From assembly GCA_963965975.1 (NCBI GenBank), contig OZ014415.1, forward strand, positions 6,701,001 through 6,765,000: a stretch of 64,000 nucleotides of DNA. The letters run 5' to 3'. Shown here in pieces: positions 26,153-39,891 of this stretch. The notes beneath the pieces were generated by a model that searched no databases, was not told the origin of the DNA, and saw only the letters and a list, made by a program, of their open reading frames with translations. This DNA comes from Xestospongia bergquistia. Its lineage: Eukaryota; Porifera; Demospongiae; Haplosclerida; Petrosiidae. The first letter of the stretch is position 1; every line of letters begins with the position of its first letter. A program made the position numbers and the translations under genes.

Positions 26153-29100
26153 TTATAAGTTAACTTTAATACTGTTAGCAATATCTTTTAGTCTCTGATC
26201 ATCTTGTTTTAACAGTACATCACAAATCTTAGTAAGATATTGCTCCGGATCTCTATGAACTTGTAATATATTGAATAATTCATGAACTACTTTTCTAGCT
26301 TTCTGATCCTTGGAGACACCTTCTGTAGTTGTAGATTGTAACAGATCTTGTCCTATTAGCCTCTCTGAGAACAGTCTGTCAGCAATGTCTTCAAGACTTG
26401 AAGCAACAGGTTTACTAAGATCAGCAATGTGTGTACGAAATATCTCTGATGGACTTAACTCTTTAGTTTGCATTGAACACAATAAACAAGAAAAAATACA
26501 ACACATTTATAATCAAAAAATGAAAAGTTATTAATTAGAAATAAACAATCCTACATAACACTAATTAAATATTCTTACATTAAAAAGTTTAAAAATATAT
26601 ATAAATTAAAATTTAATCAAAACTGCAATGATGAATACTGACTGAGATAGATATATAGATAATTCATTATGTTACCCTTAAATTAAGTTCCAAATTAAGT
26701 ATCATTAGCATACAACAAGTGCATTACATGATGAACTTACTTTCAGTATTTTCTAATCCTCTTATAGAATGTCTTGTACTAGTAGCTATAGAGAGAATGA
26801 TGAATGACATTTAGTTGATAGTCATCCTTACCAAGAGATCGTACAATGCAGATCTCTGGAATGAGGAGTTCTCCTTCATTAATTACATTTACTTTGATAC
26901 CATTTAAAGTGATACCATACTGAAGTACTGGGACAGTAGTATCACTGGGAGTAGCAGACACTGTCATCAAACAGGAAGGAAACTGAGGGGGACTTTGATC
27001 ACTAAACATGTCTACATCAACTTGACTTATCTATGTTATGAGATAATTATAATATCTAGTTATTAAAACATTATCATGTACCCTAGTAGGATTGAAATGT
27101 GGATAAATATTCCATCCTTGAGGAAAAGGATGATCATCTCTAATAACTAATTCAATATATCCATTCTCCTTTTGAAATTTGAAGTATATATGGATATCTT
27201 TTTCAGCACTTGGAAGTGAAGTGGGAATATACTGTATATTATTAGAACAAATCTCATAGTCACTGAATACTACAGAACTCTTACTTTTAAAAGAGCATCA
27301 AGATGTAGTGAAACAAAAAATGTCATCAACCATTGAGTTTGACTTTTTACTTCATACACTACTTGACCAACATACAGATTGACTGGAGAGCAATTTGAAG
27401 AAGACTCATCTAATAATATATTAATATGATAACCATCACAATTTGTTATTAAATAAACCTTTGTTCCTCATAGAAAATGGTACTTCTGAGGCATCCACAA
27501 AAAGAGAATCATCATCAGATGATGAAGATTGTGACAGAAGAACCTGTTCACAACTAGTACTACCACTATGTACAATAACACCTTCAAGTAGAGGACCAGT
27601 ACCATCTTCATCATCATCATAACTTAATAGCCATCTTATTGGTCTCAAGAGTGCTTTAACGATTGCTTTTAAAGAGAACTGAGTAGGAATATGGCCATAT
27701 CGGTCTCCAGAATCGAACTGTCCTCCTTGTTCTAGTTTAAACTTGTACGGTAGTACAGGTTGATAGAGATCAGCTGTAACAAAACTGAGATAACTAGTGT
27801 GTTCTTGTGTCTCTAAAGATACACAATGTTGAATGGATAACTGGACAGGTTGAAGGAGGGTTCTGGAAACAGAAATGGCATAAACAGCACTGACCAGTGA
27901 TGTACCAGAGGGAAACTCAAACTTTCCCCCTACAATTGCTGCAATTGATATTTCACATATTTCACCAGCAGGTATCGTTCCACGAGGTACATTAATCCTC
28001 AAACCATACTCCTCCCAATTTAATAACTGATTACATTCTCCTTGTATAAAGAATAGTGTTTTACCAGCTATACAAACACCAGTACCATCAAGACATTCTA
28101 GTCGATCTAATATATATGATATACCAACATGACAATATAATAGACAGTTGAACTGACATTCTACATCTTTGGTAGTCGTTGTACCACTTATATCAGTGGA
28201 TATAATAGATACTTGTGTGTTGTCTTCTCTTTTTTGTTGAGTAAATAAATCTGTTTGTTTAATTGACAGTAATATATAGTGATGTTCAGTGATGAGTTTA
28301 TAAATTGTTTAAATAATATAGTAAACATGAAAATTTTCATTGGAACAATATATACTGTAATTATAAATATTTTGTACAAATTACTAATACAATAAACAAT
28401 ATTAGAAATTAATAATAATAATGATGAATATTATTATAGTAAAGATCAAGCCAACAGTGTGAGTGAGTAGCTACTAAGAGAAATGGTTCACTAAACTACA
28501 TTTAAATTATATTAATTAAAGCTATAGTATGTGGCTCTGTATCATATCGATATACAGGTCATACTTTATTTCTTATCATGTGAAATATTGTATGTACTGC
28601 CATTTCCATGTTAAAATATCTTCATAGAATATACCAAACCATGAAATTTTTGAAATGAACAAATAATAGAAAATTCCAGATTCCAGATTTACTGTGTAAT
28701 GATTGTTCAATATACAATTTACATATACTTACTAGGAATGATATGTTTCTTGTCAAGATGAAGTAGAGCTTCTTCAAGTTGTGTCAATGTACCTCCATTT
28801 AGAGACCATTCCTCTAACAAGTACTTCATTTGTTCTGTGGAATCTCCTTTACTTCTAATATCAGTCAGTACAGATTGATCTATATTAAGTTCTAGACCCA
28901 GTTGTTCCCAATACTCTTGTACTGGTTGTAGAATAACAGCCAGTTTGGGAAGATAACTGACAACATCTGATGTGATATGTAAAATAACTGTTAATTATAA
29001 TAATAACTAATACCTGTAGTCTTTTGAGAACTCCTGAGTGAGAATTGTTGATGACTGGTTACCTTGAGTTGTTGTAGTGCATCTTCCTTCTCTTTTAAGA

Positions 29101-32100
29101 CAGTGAGTAGTCTACGATTTAGTTGAGCTATATAGCTATCCTTTTGTTGTACTAGATCATGTAGTTGTTGTAAGTCATGATGATCACTGGTAGTTGAGAC
29201 TATAATATAATGAAATGATTGAATTAACACAATAACAACATTATCCATCTATATGTCAATACATCAGTCCATTCATCCATACACTATCCATGCATCCATA
29301 GACCCTATATACATACATGTACATATATACACATGTACACTTACTCTGTTGATTAGATTGTTCTAGTTGTATTTGTAGTGTTGTTATAATCTCATCCTTC
29401 TTTTGAAGTTCAGCTATATAGTTGTCCTTCTCTTGTACTATAGTGAAGTAAGTAACAACACTTAATGAAATATAGTTTGTTTGTTCAATACATGAACAGG
29501 TACATGAATTGATTATCATTTATTTTGTCCATCAATCCATTTCTTCATTCATTTATTCATCCTTTCATTCTATGTATCCTTCTGTCAATTTGTCCATCCA
29601 TCCTTTTATTCATCTGATCATCCTTTCATTAGTCCATATGTCCATACATCCATCCTACCTTCTTCAGATTCTAGTTCTAGTAGTCTCTCTTGAAGACTCT
29701 TTATGTTTTGTTGAGAAACCAAGAGATCATGAAGAGTTTCACTATTAGCTTGAGCATTTCCTTCTTCCTTGTCTGTTTGTTGGAAAGTGTCCGGATCTAA
29801 GTCAATGCCATCCTTCCTACATCGTTTTCCGTTACTAAATCTCTCTATATCTTTGATGACTCCAGAAGGATCTGTCAGTGCATTAGAGTCTAGTACAAAC
29901 CCTACTGACCATTGACCATCATTGAGGACTATATGTGAGAACACAACAGTACTAATGTCAGTATACAATGTAGTACTACTAGTATAACATATATGATAGT
30001 AATAAGACTATACTATGTAATACATAACAAGGTCACCTGTTATATAATAGTACATGTATTATATACTACATGTAACATTACCTATACTTACATGATGTAC
30101 ATGTAATAATAACTAAAACATATAAACAATACTACACATGTAGTCAATAATGTATACATACAATGTTAGTAATACTACCAGTTTAATATAGACTGGACTG
30201 AATGTACATATAATAAAGGAAATAGTAATTGGTTATCATTAAATGAATACTTACATCAAATATCTATAACTTATGGGAGTTAAATATATATAGTCATAAG
30301 ATAATACTTTTCTATTTCTATTTGTATACATTCAACAGAACTATTATAACTATATGTGTGTATATATGTATGTAGTTCTTATGATTTATTATATCAAACC
30401 ATCATTGAACACACCTACTAACAGTACTATGGAGGGATAATTTGTAATATAATACCATATGATAATAACCTCTACCACACCCCCTTAATAACCTATACAA
30501 TATCCATTGTATCTTATGTTACATGTAGTCAATGTAATATCTATATTGTGTATGTAATGACTTACTTACCTAGTTCTATCAACATTGTTTTATTGGGGTC
30601 TCTGATAGTTGCTGTCTTGAACTTTAAAAGACCTCCTACAACTATTAACCACACACAGTGTGGTCCCATGATAAATTTTGATAGAGAGTGGCCTTCTCTC
30701 TCAGTGACAGAGTCAGGTAGATTGATCTGTAGTATATAAAGACAAAAATATTATTACATCATTTATGACCGAATTTATGTGTATTTAGATTGGAGAACTA
30801 TATTAGAGTAATGATTTAGTTTAAGTAAACTGTAATTTTGTACGAAGGTGATAATTATGATAACAACATATTATAATATATCAGTAGTAAATGAATATGA
30901 TTTATTATACTTCTAAATATATGGACAGTTACATGTACTAACTTAGTAACTATCATTGTATAATAAATTAGAGGTAATATGGTATATTATTAATGACATA
31001 CCTTTGTCCATGTCTTCTCATTAATATCCAGTATCCAACAATCCTTTATTATTTTGTTATTATTATCCATTCCACCTATCATTACTAGTATAGGTGACAT
31101 TGGTCCAGTGATAATACTGGCAGCATGACAGTCCCTTTCCTCTGGCCACTGTACTACTAGGTCAGGTTTATCTATAGTCTGCCAGTGCTAGATAGACAAA
31201 TGAACTCAACTAACACTAATTATATAACATGTTATCAGTCAGTGTATCAATGATAATACAACTTACCACTGTATGGTTGATGACATCTAGTATATAGAGT
31301 GTGTTTGATAATGCACCTCCAACTAGACCACCAAAGATGATTGCTCTTGCATTGTTTACTGCTTCCATAACAAAGCAAGCATTAGGTGGCATACACTGTC
31401 CAATAATCTCAGGTATGATCCATTGACCTAAAAGGAGAACACATTCATCATTATACTTGTATCATAATAGTAGTTGATAATCCATTATGACACATTGATC
31501 AGTAAAATGTATTATTACTACCTAGTAGTGTATGCCAGGTAGTCCTATAATTGTTTTGGACCATATGGAAACTATATATATATATTATAATGTCCACTTT
31601 AGCAAAATTTAATAAATTGTGAGTTTATTAAATTATGTGACTTTCGAGAAAAACAAATGAAACTAAACCACATTCTATAACCACAGACACATATAGTGAA
31701 TTTCATTAATGGTACAACTGATAATACTGACTACCTTGCTTCTTTACCTAACATTCTAGAGCTATAGTTGTCCAGAGATACTGTTGTTAATTATATAATC
31801 TTTATAGATCTAGTCAGTGTTTCATTGTGAATTTCAGTATCTTACAAAATGATTACAAATGGTCTTTACTATTAACATATTGTATTAATTATAACAACAA
31901 TCATATTTCTCTTTAAATGTATTCTAATATTTTAATAAACTTACATTACAAAGCCAATCTATCAAACTTAGTAGTGACCTTTAATAAATACTGTATTATA
32001 AACTACAATATAATGTTATGATAATAGAATATACTATGGGGGGGTAGGAAATGGTGCTATAGCACTCCTACTTTTTATGCCTGACATTAATCTGTGACTT

Positions 32101-33189
32101 TTGCCATCAATGACAGTGTTATCAAATATTTCGAAGATGACATTGACCCAACTTGTTTCAAAGCTCAGCTAATATATTATTATTCTAATTTATATGTATT
32201 ACAGTTATATACTGTTAATACTTAATATAACTAGTACAGAGAACATATAATAATATATCATATAATAATTATATGTAGTAACACTGACTGTAATAAGTGA
32301 TATCTGATAATATAATATGATATATTAATGTTATTACCTGTTGTCAGGTCATATATATTTTGTTCATTAGTAGATACTAGACCATCAGGATACTGATAAT
32401 ATTGAGCTTGTGGTAATTGTATAGAGGGTGGGGATCCATAACCTCCAATAACTAAAAGAAAATGATGTCTCTTTTGTTCACTTGACATAATACCACCACT
32501 GGCTCTCTTCATCACTGATATACTGTCATCAGTAATTTGTAATTGGGTCCAGGTGAGGGTAGAAATATCTAATTCATTAAGACTGTTATGGTAACAATGG
32601 TTATGCTGACACCAACCACCGAAATAATAAATTTTGTCATTTGATGAAATACATAAGTACTCTTTCACACCTAGAGGGGGACTGCCATTGGTTGTTCTAG
32701 AGTTCCATATGCCAGACGTAATGTTGAATATTGCAATCTGTGATGTTAATCTTCTCTTCTCATCATTATTGTGTACAAAAGGTACTTCATTCCCACCCCA
32801 AAGGTACAGGTTATCACCAATCACTTGAGTGCTATGTTTAAATCTTTTATCAAGTTCGTATTGTCCTGTAGAGAATGATATCTTGAGATCATGTTACAGT
32901 ATAAAGTAATATACCTACAGTATGTGATCATATCTACTACAAGACTTGTACAAAGACTATACTAATTATATACTTGACATATACTTCACAAACCTAACCC
33001 TCATCTTCCACTATATATTATGATACATGTATATAGTCCATATATTATACTAGTCTCACTAGTTAGACACTCACTGTAGAGAAAGATGGTCTAGTTAGTG
33101 AGACTACATAATACCTAAAAGTGTAGAAATTGTATTACTACTAATTAAGATAGTACATGACATTTAGTAAAATTACCTGAAGTAGCCAT
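26153..33189 (-). CDS. Kelch gene B: kelch / coiled coil / death / ZU5 / UPA-like / CARD-like
   Basis: Fifteen exons join with every phase intact, giving about 1,148 residues: 33177-33189, 32338-32865, 31267-31427, 31002-31187, 30570-30726, 29659-29928, 29345-29437, 29014-29199, 28733-28966, 27459-28250, 27285-27409, 27082-27231, 26832-27030, 26741-26785 and 26153-26460. Residues 1-348 form a six-repeat kelch propeller (LYLWGGN, IYYFGGW, LLVIGGY, AIIFGGL, ILVMIGG, LIVVGGL). Residues 349-531 are a coiled-coil linker (IKSLQERLLELE, LNRRLLTVLKEKEDALQQL). Residues 532-609 are a death domain (WEQLGLELNIDQSVL). Residues 610-873 contain ZU5 (GLRINVPRGTIP) followed by an acidic serine-rich tail (SQSSSSDDDSLF). 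Residues 874-1031 are UPA-like. Residues 1047-1148 are a CARD-like helical bundle. ZU5-UPA-CARD is the effector end of CARD8 and NLRP1. A cytosolic sensor/adaptor role is inferred. The last acceptor (AAAG at 26461) is weak but keeps the frame. Confidence 0.82.
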
Positions 33190-33685
33190 TAACCAATAAA
33201 AAGGTCAGTGAAAGAGCACTGTTGAAGTTAGCAGCACATTCATGCAGCAGCACATATTTGTAGGCGGATCTTAAAATCTCGGTACACGTGTATTGCTGTA
33301 CTTACATTCTTCACTTGAATGTGCTGTTCCATGAAGACTAACTAATGTCCATCACCACATGACACTGCTGCAAGGAAATCTGAATATCAGGCTGCACAGG
33401 AGGCCTTTATTTTATGTTTGTTCGCTCATGCCAACTGTAACCATCTTTAGGGCTCACCTCTAGTAAAAAATGTCACCAGTGGTTTCATGGTAAGGTATTA
33501 CAGTGGTTCTATTTTTTAGAGACAATATTAGCAGTCCTTACATTGTCTAACTGCGAGTGACTGATCAAAGCATTGTGTTTTCTGTGACTTGAAAAAAATT
33601 CCTTCAAACAACTTCATACGAAACTTCTATATTATCTTTAAAATAACAAAAGCCTTAGCTACTCATTACTTTGGTCTCTTTTTTA
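33190..33685. other. Intergenic region between gene B and the phosphatase relic
   Basis: 33225-33325 resembles the CAGCAGCACATTC region upstream of gene A. It is the head-to-head space between kelch gene B (-) and a phosphatase N-terminal relic (+), so it could have held a shared promoter. No gene seen. Confidence 0.4.
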
Positions 33686-33845
33686 GGTGCAGAAATGGAA
33701 CCAGAGTATCCAGCTCTGGTCTATAGTGATCCTTACAAAGCATTAAACCAGACAATCCTTTTTAAACCTCCATCAAAGAAATCCACAAAGACTGTCCTTG
33801 ATACATATCAATCTGTTATCTCATCACTCCAAGACATGTTATACA
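33686..33845 (+). pseudogene. Relic of the phosphatase N-terminal exon
   Basis: Nearly identical to 36560-36720 (EPEYPALVYSDPYKALNQTI in both), then it diverges into unrelated sequence after about 50 codons. It has lost the true start and everything downstream. It sits head-to-head with kelch gene B, as the fuller copy does with kelch relic E. Confidence 0.75.
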
Positions 33846-35135
33846 AGGTATTGTCAATCTTCTTCATCCTTCTCTGCATTAGGTGGTATTTTTATGCTTA
33901 TATGTTTTCATATTACTTTTGTGATTTATAGGGAATTCTACGATAGAGTTTCAAGGAGAGTCAGTTTGCTTTGGCGAACTTTTTTTAGTCTATCTGATAA
34001 GAGTAAAGATGAAGATGATATAGATATATATATATAATACCTAGTGAAACTGCCTATAAAGATGATCTTGATGAAGATGATGATGATCTAGATCCAATTA
34101 TAATACCTATTGAAACTGCCTATATATGTTAGAAGCAATATTGAAAATCATGGCACACAAGTATAAGAGGAAGGTGGTATCAAGTGTAGAATATCAGGTA
34201 TAAACTTCAGAATAAACATATTGTGTTTTCCTTTCTTATTTCGGAAGAGAAGGTGAGAAATTTTCTTAGACATAATTTTTGATATAAAACATGGAATACA
34301 GTAATCATTGAGGAGGCAGGAGCAACATCTCAACAAGAAGCAATAGCTCCTCCCTCATGGAAAAGTTGATGCTGTTGTAGGATCTGTATGCAGTGGTGAC
34401 TTCTTAGGGTCAACTAAAGTTAATGTGTCTCAACTGAAGTCTCTCATAAATATAAGATCAGTTGTTGCTGTGGAATTTTAAAAAGTTATTTCCCAGAATG
34501 GGGCTTTTCCTCTTAGTAAGTTATTTTTGCATTAATATAATAATCTAAAGAATAAATATTGTAGACAGTAGGCAAAAAGCAGCATTTGAAACTTTGTCTT
34601 GTTTGTCAGGAGAAGCTGTGTCACAGACTATTTTGTGTAAGTATACATTTGGAATTACCAACGTGTACCTTCTGTTGTAGTTAGTAGGAATCATATATGT
34701 TCATTTGTGTACATCAAGAGTTTTGATATTTTATTAATGTCAGATGATATCTGTTCGTGGAATTTAGACAATGATCAAGTTGACATTACTGGAGTAATGT
34801 TTTGACAATACTAAATATCTTGGAGGATGACATTGATGACAAATGTGTACAACTTCTTTTGGCTACCTCATGAAGTCTTAACATCATGTCTTTTTAAAAA
34901 CATAAGTGATATATCCTGTGGTTGAAAACCATATGCACAAACAGTTCAGTATAATAACTACCTGAAATGTGAAAAGACTAAAATGCCTTCAAATTCTCCA
35001 ACCCCAGTCCCTAAGAAAAGAAAGGCAAGTGTAAATATGTGTTGGTCAGCAAAAAAAGCAAGAAAATTAATTCGTGATCATAAAGACCGACAGCGGCAAA
35101 AGTAACAAACAAGACTACATTCTTTCTATCCATAC

Positions 35136-35170
<35 letters not shown>

Positions 35171-35256
35171 GTAGTATATGATTTCTTTTAACTATGTAAA
35201 AAAGTAATAAATTATAGCAAATAAATTGATTCTTATTAATTCATAAAGTCTAATAT
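33846..35256. other. Spacer with scattered exon-like pieces of unknown origin
   Basis: Mostly non-coding. An open piece ending at 35103 (+) reads PTPVPKKRKASVNMCWSAKK and is very basic, with an NLS-like KKRK; it looks like the last exon of a lost gene or transposon protein. An (AG)n tract is at 35141-35167. I could not build a gene. Confidence 0.35.
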
Positions 35257-36079
35257 TTATAACACAACAGAAACATGATAGAAGAACAGTCTTAATATAA
35301 TCACTCTCATGACACCTGCTGTGTTAACAATTGTACATTCATTCTTTCTTAAACCTACTGTACTGACAACTGTGATTGGCTCCCTATTTTGTTCATTAGT
35401 ATATTCATCAATGACCATTACGATACTGAGCGTGTGGTAATTGTATAGTGGATAGGATACAATAGCTCCAACAAATAAAAGACAATGATCTCCTGCTTGT
35501 TCACTTGATGTAATATGACCATATCCTCTCTTTATCAACTGTCATCAGTAGCTTGTGGTTTGGTCCAGGTGAGGATAGAAACATCTAACTTATTGAGACT
35601 GTTATGATAATAGCTGTCATGATGATACCAACCACTAAAATAATAAATCATGTCATTTGACAAAGTATGTAAGCATGCTTGCACCCCTAGATAGAGGGGG
35701 ACTGCCATTGGTTCCATATGCCAGAGGTAATGTTGTTATTGTGTACTGAAGGTAAGTGTAGACTCTCACTCCACAGGTATAGGTTATCTTATACTGTAGG
35801 TAATATACCTACAGTATGTGATCATATCTACTACAAGACTTGTACAAATGTTATACTAATTATATACTTGACATATACTTCACAAACCTAACCCTCATCT
35901 TCTACTATATATTATGATACATGTAGTCCATACATTATACTAGTCTCACTAGTTAGACACTCACTGTAGAGAAAGATGGTCTAGTTAGTGAGACTACATA
36001 ATACCTACAAGTGTAGATATTGTACTACTACTAATTAAGGTAGTGCATGATATCTAGTAACATTACCTGGAGTAGCCAT
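35257..36079 (-). pseudogene. Kelch relic E
   Basis: Exon 1 (36067-36079, ATG GCT ACT CCA G, with its donor) and the exon 1-2 intron (35810-36060) are well kept. The kelch exon (about 35380-35780) is broken: its 5' part is largely deleted around 35730-35780, it has stops and indels, and text such as YYFSGWYHHD replaces the FGGWC motif. Nothing of the coiled coil, death, ZU5, UPA or CARD exons follows downstream. Confidence 0.7.
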
Positions 36080-36474
36080 TTACAGAAGCGGCTAAAGACA
36101 GGAATGTGAATGGATTTATTATATATTCATGGCAATAAAAAGGTCGGTGAAGAGTCATTTACCACACCCTAACTATTGTTGGGTCAACTTGAGTGGGACT
36201 AATAATGTCACATGATCATGATACGAGCCACTCCCCTAATTTTTCATTGCTACTGTTGCTAAAAAGTAAAGAAGACTCGGTTTAGTATAGGTGAGCGTGT
36301 AATGTTGTAAAAGTATTGTATTAATGTCACTATGTATCTGTATTACTGGATATAAGTACTATAATAAATTATATATAACTATGTACTTGTTCAATGTACC
36401 ATAACTAACTTAATTATCTCCATATTGTAACTGTATTACTTATTTTGCTACACACACACACAGAAATATAAATT
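36080..36474. promoter_or_regulatory. Head-to-head intergenic space, possible bidirectional promoter
   Basis: Only about 400 bp separate the kelch exon 1 of relic E (-) from the ATG of the C2/phosphatase gene (+). The same divergent pairing is seen at genes B, C and D. No clear TATA box was found. A CA repeat lies just before the ATG at 36475. Confidence 0.35.
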
Positions 36475-37952
36475 ATGGCAGAGTTAAGTCTCAGCAATGC
36501 CCTATTAGATGGTATAATACTCACGCACACTATCCATCCTGATGATGATGATGATGATATTCATGAACTCACTGAACCAGAGTATCCAGCTCTGGTCTAT
36601 AGTGATCCTTACAAAGCATTAAACCAGACAATCCTTTTTAAACCTCCATCAAAGAAACCCACAAAGACTGTTTTTGATACAGATCAATCTGTTACCTCAT
36701 CGCCTCCAAGACGTGTTGTACATGGTATTGAGAAAAAAAAATCATGGGATAATGTGATTACAGATTTTATCTCCAAGAAGAAGAAGAGTCCATTACATGT
36801 CTCTGTTAAGAAGACAGGTACTCTTTCAAGGAGTCGTAGTTGGGATACATTACATAAAATTAAAGATGAAGAAGAGACAGCAGATGGACAAATTGAAACA
36901 TTTGTTTATAAACCTCAAATGAGAAAACGAAGTCGATTTAAGAAGGAACACTCTCCACAAAGAGACTCACCATCTCCACAAATGGAGGTACCTTCAGATG
37001 ATCGTAAGTCTTCCAAATATGTACACAATAGTGAAGAATTTCAAAATTTTGATGACCATCCTATTGTAAGTCAACTACAGACATCTGTACCACCAAGACA
37101 GTTAGTTGATGAAGAGGCAGGACTATATGAAGTACCTGTATCAATTCATAAACAACAAGAAAAGCCTTCAAAACCTCCTCGTACTAAAAGAATGAGTGCT
37201 CCAGTTGAACCTAAAAAATCTGACGACAGACGATTTTCTTTCACAAGTCAAGATGTTGCTACTCCACAAACAAATAAACTTGAAGAAATGAACAGTAAAT
37301 ATTTAGATGGAGAACTAGGTTTACTAAAGATCAAAGTCTTAGCTGTTCATATCCCTCAAAAACCAGTTGCTAGGAAAGTCAGTGATGTTGGATATGATTC
37401 TGATGATGATGAGATGTTAATGAAACCTGTGATTAAAGTGACTCCTAAAGACGGACTGTATTGTGCTTTAAGTATTAATGGCGAGCATTCTAGGTATGAG
37501 TCCTCTGTTCAACCTCTCAATCCAATTCAACAAGCATCATTCTGGGATCAAACAGAAATGGAACCTATTTTTATACTACATACTCTCAACAACTCTTTGT
37601 AATGAGTCGTAAAGTAGTAAACTAAAACAGAGTGCATTGGTGTGGGGATACTCCCAATATCAACTTTAGAAACACAGCAGATCACAGCAACTCAGGGTAG
37701 CACAAATAATTGAGCAGAGATTGGAGCAAACATGATCAATGTTATCCTTGAACTGGTTATTAAAACTATCATATACTAGTAAATAGTAAACAGGAGTCAG
37801 ACATCTTATGCTAATGGTTCTTTTCTTATTTCTCCCCATCTCCCTTGTTTTCTCTTTCCTTGTCTCATGTTTATACAACACTATTGTTATCAGTACTGAC
37901 CTAGTGAAGGAGAGAAAGCATATGGTAGAAGTTTTAAAGTGTTATTAGTAAG

Positions 37953-37953
37953 T

Positions 37954-37996
<43 letters not shown>

Positions 37997-38036
37997 CTCT
38001 CTCTTTCTCTTTCTCCCTCTCTCTCTCTCTCTCTCA
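37953..38036. repeat. (CT)n microsatellite
   Basis: An 84-bp CT-rich tract immediately before the exon acceptor at 38042; it may serve as an extreme polypyrimidine tract. Confidence 0.9.
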
Positions 38037-39414
38037 TCACAGGCAACATTTGATGATGAAGAACGTACTGTTTTGCAGTTTCATTATACAGCCTGGCCCG
38101 ATAAGAATGTTCCTGCTCAAGCTTCACCAGTTCTTGACTTCCTCAGAGCTGTAAACTCTGCTAATAACTTGTCATCTTATGGATCAATGGTGATTCACTG
38201 CAGGTATGTGAAAAAAAATTATTGACTGATAGTTAGATAGATAGATTGATGAATGGACTAATATTAAAAAGGATATATGAATGAATGGATGTATAGATAG
38301 ATACTTCAATTTAATGGACACTTACAACATTTATAGAGACAAGTAGTTACTTTATCTTTCTATATTTTTAGTGCTGGTGTAGGAAGGACTGGTACTATTA
38401 TTGCTCTTGATATTTCACTTGACCAGTTAAAAAGAGAAGATGAAGTTGATTCTCATTGGACATTAGTGTGATTTAAATATATGCATGCCAGGAGCTGTAA
38501 TCTAAGGGTCACATTGACTTTTGACCTTTGGTGTTTTAATAGTATTCTGATACTTCTTTCTAAGAGTTCAATTAGACTATAATTTGTCGTTATTTTTTTA
38601 ATTATGTTTTTAGCCTCAATACATTTTTATTCATCATGCTATCCTTGAGGACATTGTCTATGGTGACAGCTCTGTATTAGTAAATGACTTCTCAGAACAT
38701 TACAATTTGCTGCAGACATCTGAATGTACACTTATTAGTGATGAACTCAATAAGATAGGAAGTGTAAGATCATCTGCTCAGCCCGGTGCAGGACCTGCTG
38801 TTGTTCCTCTAATAACAGAAAGTAAGTAAAGAGAGAGAGTAAATAATTAGAGCCACAAACTGTTGAATTGACATACACTTATTGTAGGAGTTAGCTAATA
38901 AACATAATTTGATCTTATAATTATTACACGTACTTCTAATCTTTGTCTTACCATTAGATAAAGTAGATGTTGATAACTACACTGCTCACTATCTTGATGT
39001 AAGTTTTAATATTATTATTTAACACTACTTTAAATAATATTGTTTATTATTTAGAGTTACTGGATACCAGAACTCTTTATTGCTAGTTCTTGTCCTACTA
39101 GTGCTAACTTGGAACATTTCTGGAGATTGATATGGGAAGAAAAGTGTACTCATGTCATCAACATGTCTCCCAAAGACACTAATGTAAGTGACCTACTTAC
39201 CCTCTGGTGTGTAGATATTTTATTACAAATGTATTGACATTAGTACATGTATTACTGAGTATGTTTTTCATTAGATATTTAATTATTTCCCTGAGTCTGG
39301 TTCTGAGATGATCATAGGTGACCTTAGAGTAAAAGTACAGAGAAAAGTTTTTATGTCTGGATATACCTTAAGAACTATTATTGTTTCATCTGAACAGGTT
39401 TGAACAAATGAATG

Positions 39415-39465
39415 AATGGATTGAATGGATGGATGGATGGATTGAATGGATGGATGGAAGGACTA
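39415..39465. repeat. GGAT tetranucleotide repeat
   Basis: ATGGATGGATGG-type repeat in a phosphatase intron. Similar GGAT/ATCC tracts occur in introns of the kelch genes (29240-29300, 29520-29660, 46140-46200, 55490-55620) and at 61720. Confidence 0.7.
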
Positions 39466-39783
39466 GAATGATAGGTAGATTAATGTTTGAATTAGTATAC
39501 AAATATATTAATGGATGTATTAATAATTATTATTCTCTGTTATTCATTTTTAGAGTAAAAACAAGTTAAGTATTCATCATATGCATTATCAAGACTGGCA
39601 AACTAAACATCTTCCTCGTGTTGATAAATTTGTTAAGTTTGTTTTGGAGTGTCTGAGAGAAGCAGATCAGCCAGATCATAATGGTAGACCAATGTTGATA
39701 CATGATGAGTTAGTTAACACACATGAACATAATATGTCTCTCTTTTTGTCTTTTTATATGTCTGTTCATCTTTCCAATTCTCT

Positions 39784-39785
39784 CT

Positions 39786-39881
<96 letters not shown>

Positions 39882-39891
39882 CCTCTCCCTC
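39784..39891. repeat. (CT)n microsatellite
   Basis: More than 100 bp of nearly pure CT in the domain-2 intron. The corresponding tract in the duplicate (62053-62126) is shorter and TCTCTG-rich. Confidence 0.9.

Noticed and set aside
37939-38154. Ser-Leu-rich and Arg-Glu-rich open frames
   Set aside because: Translations of the (CT)n microsatellite on both strands. The same holds for 39710-39991 and 61992-62201.
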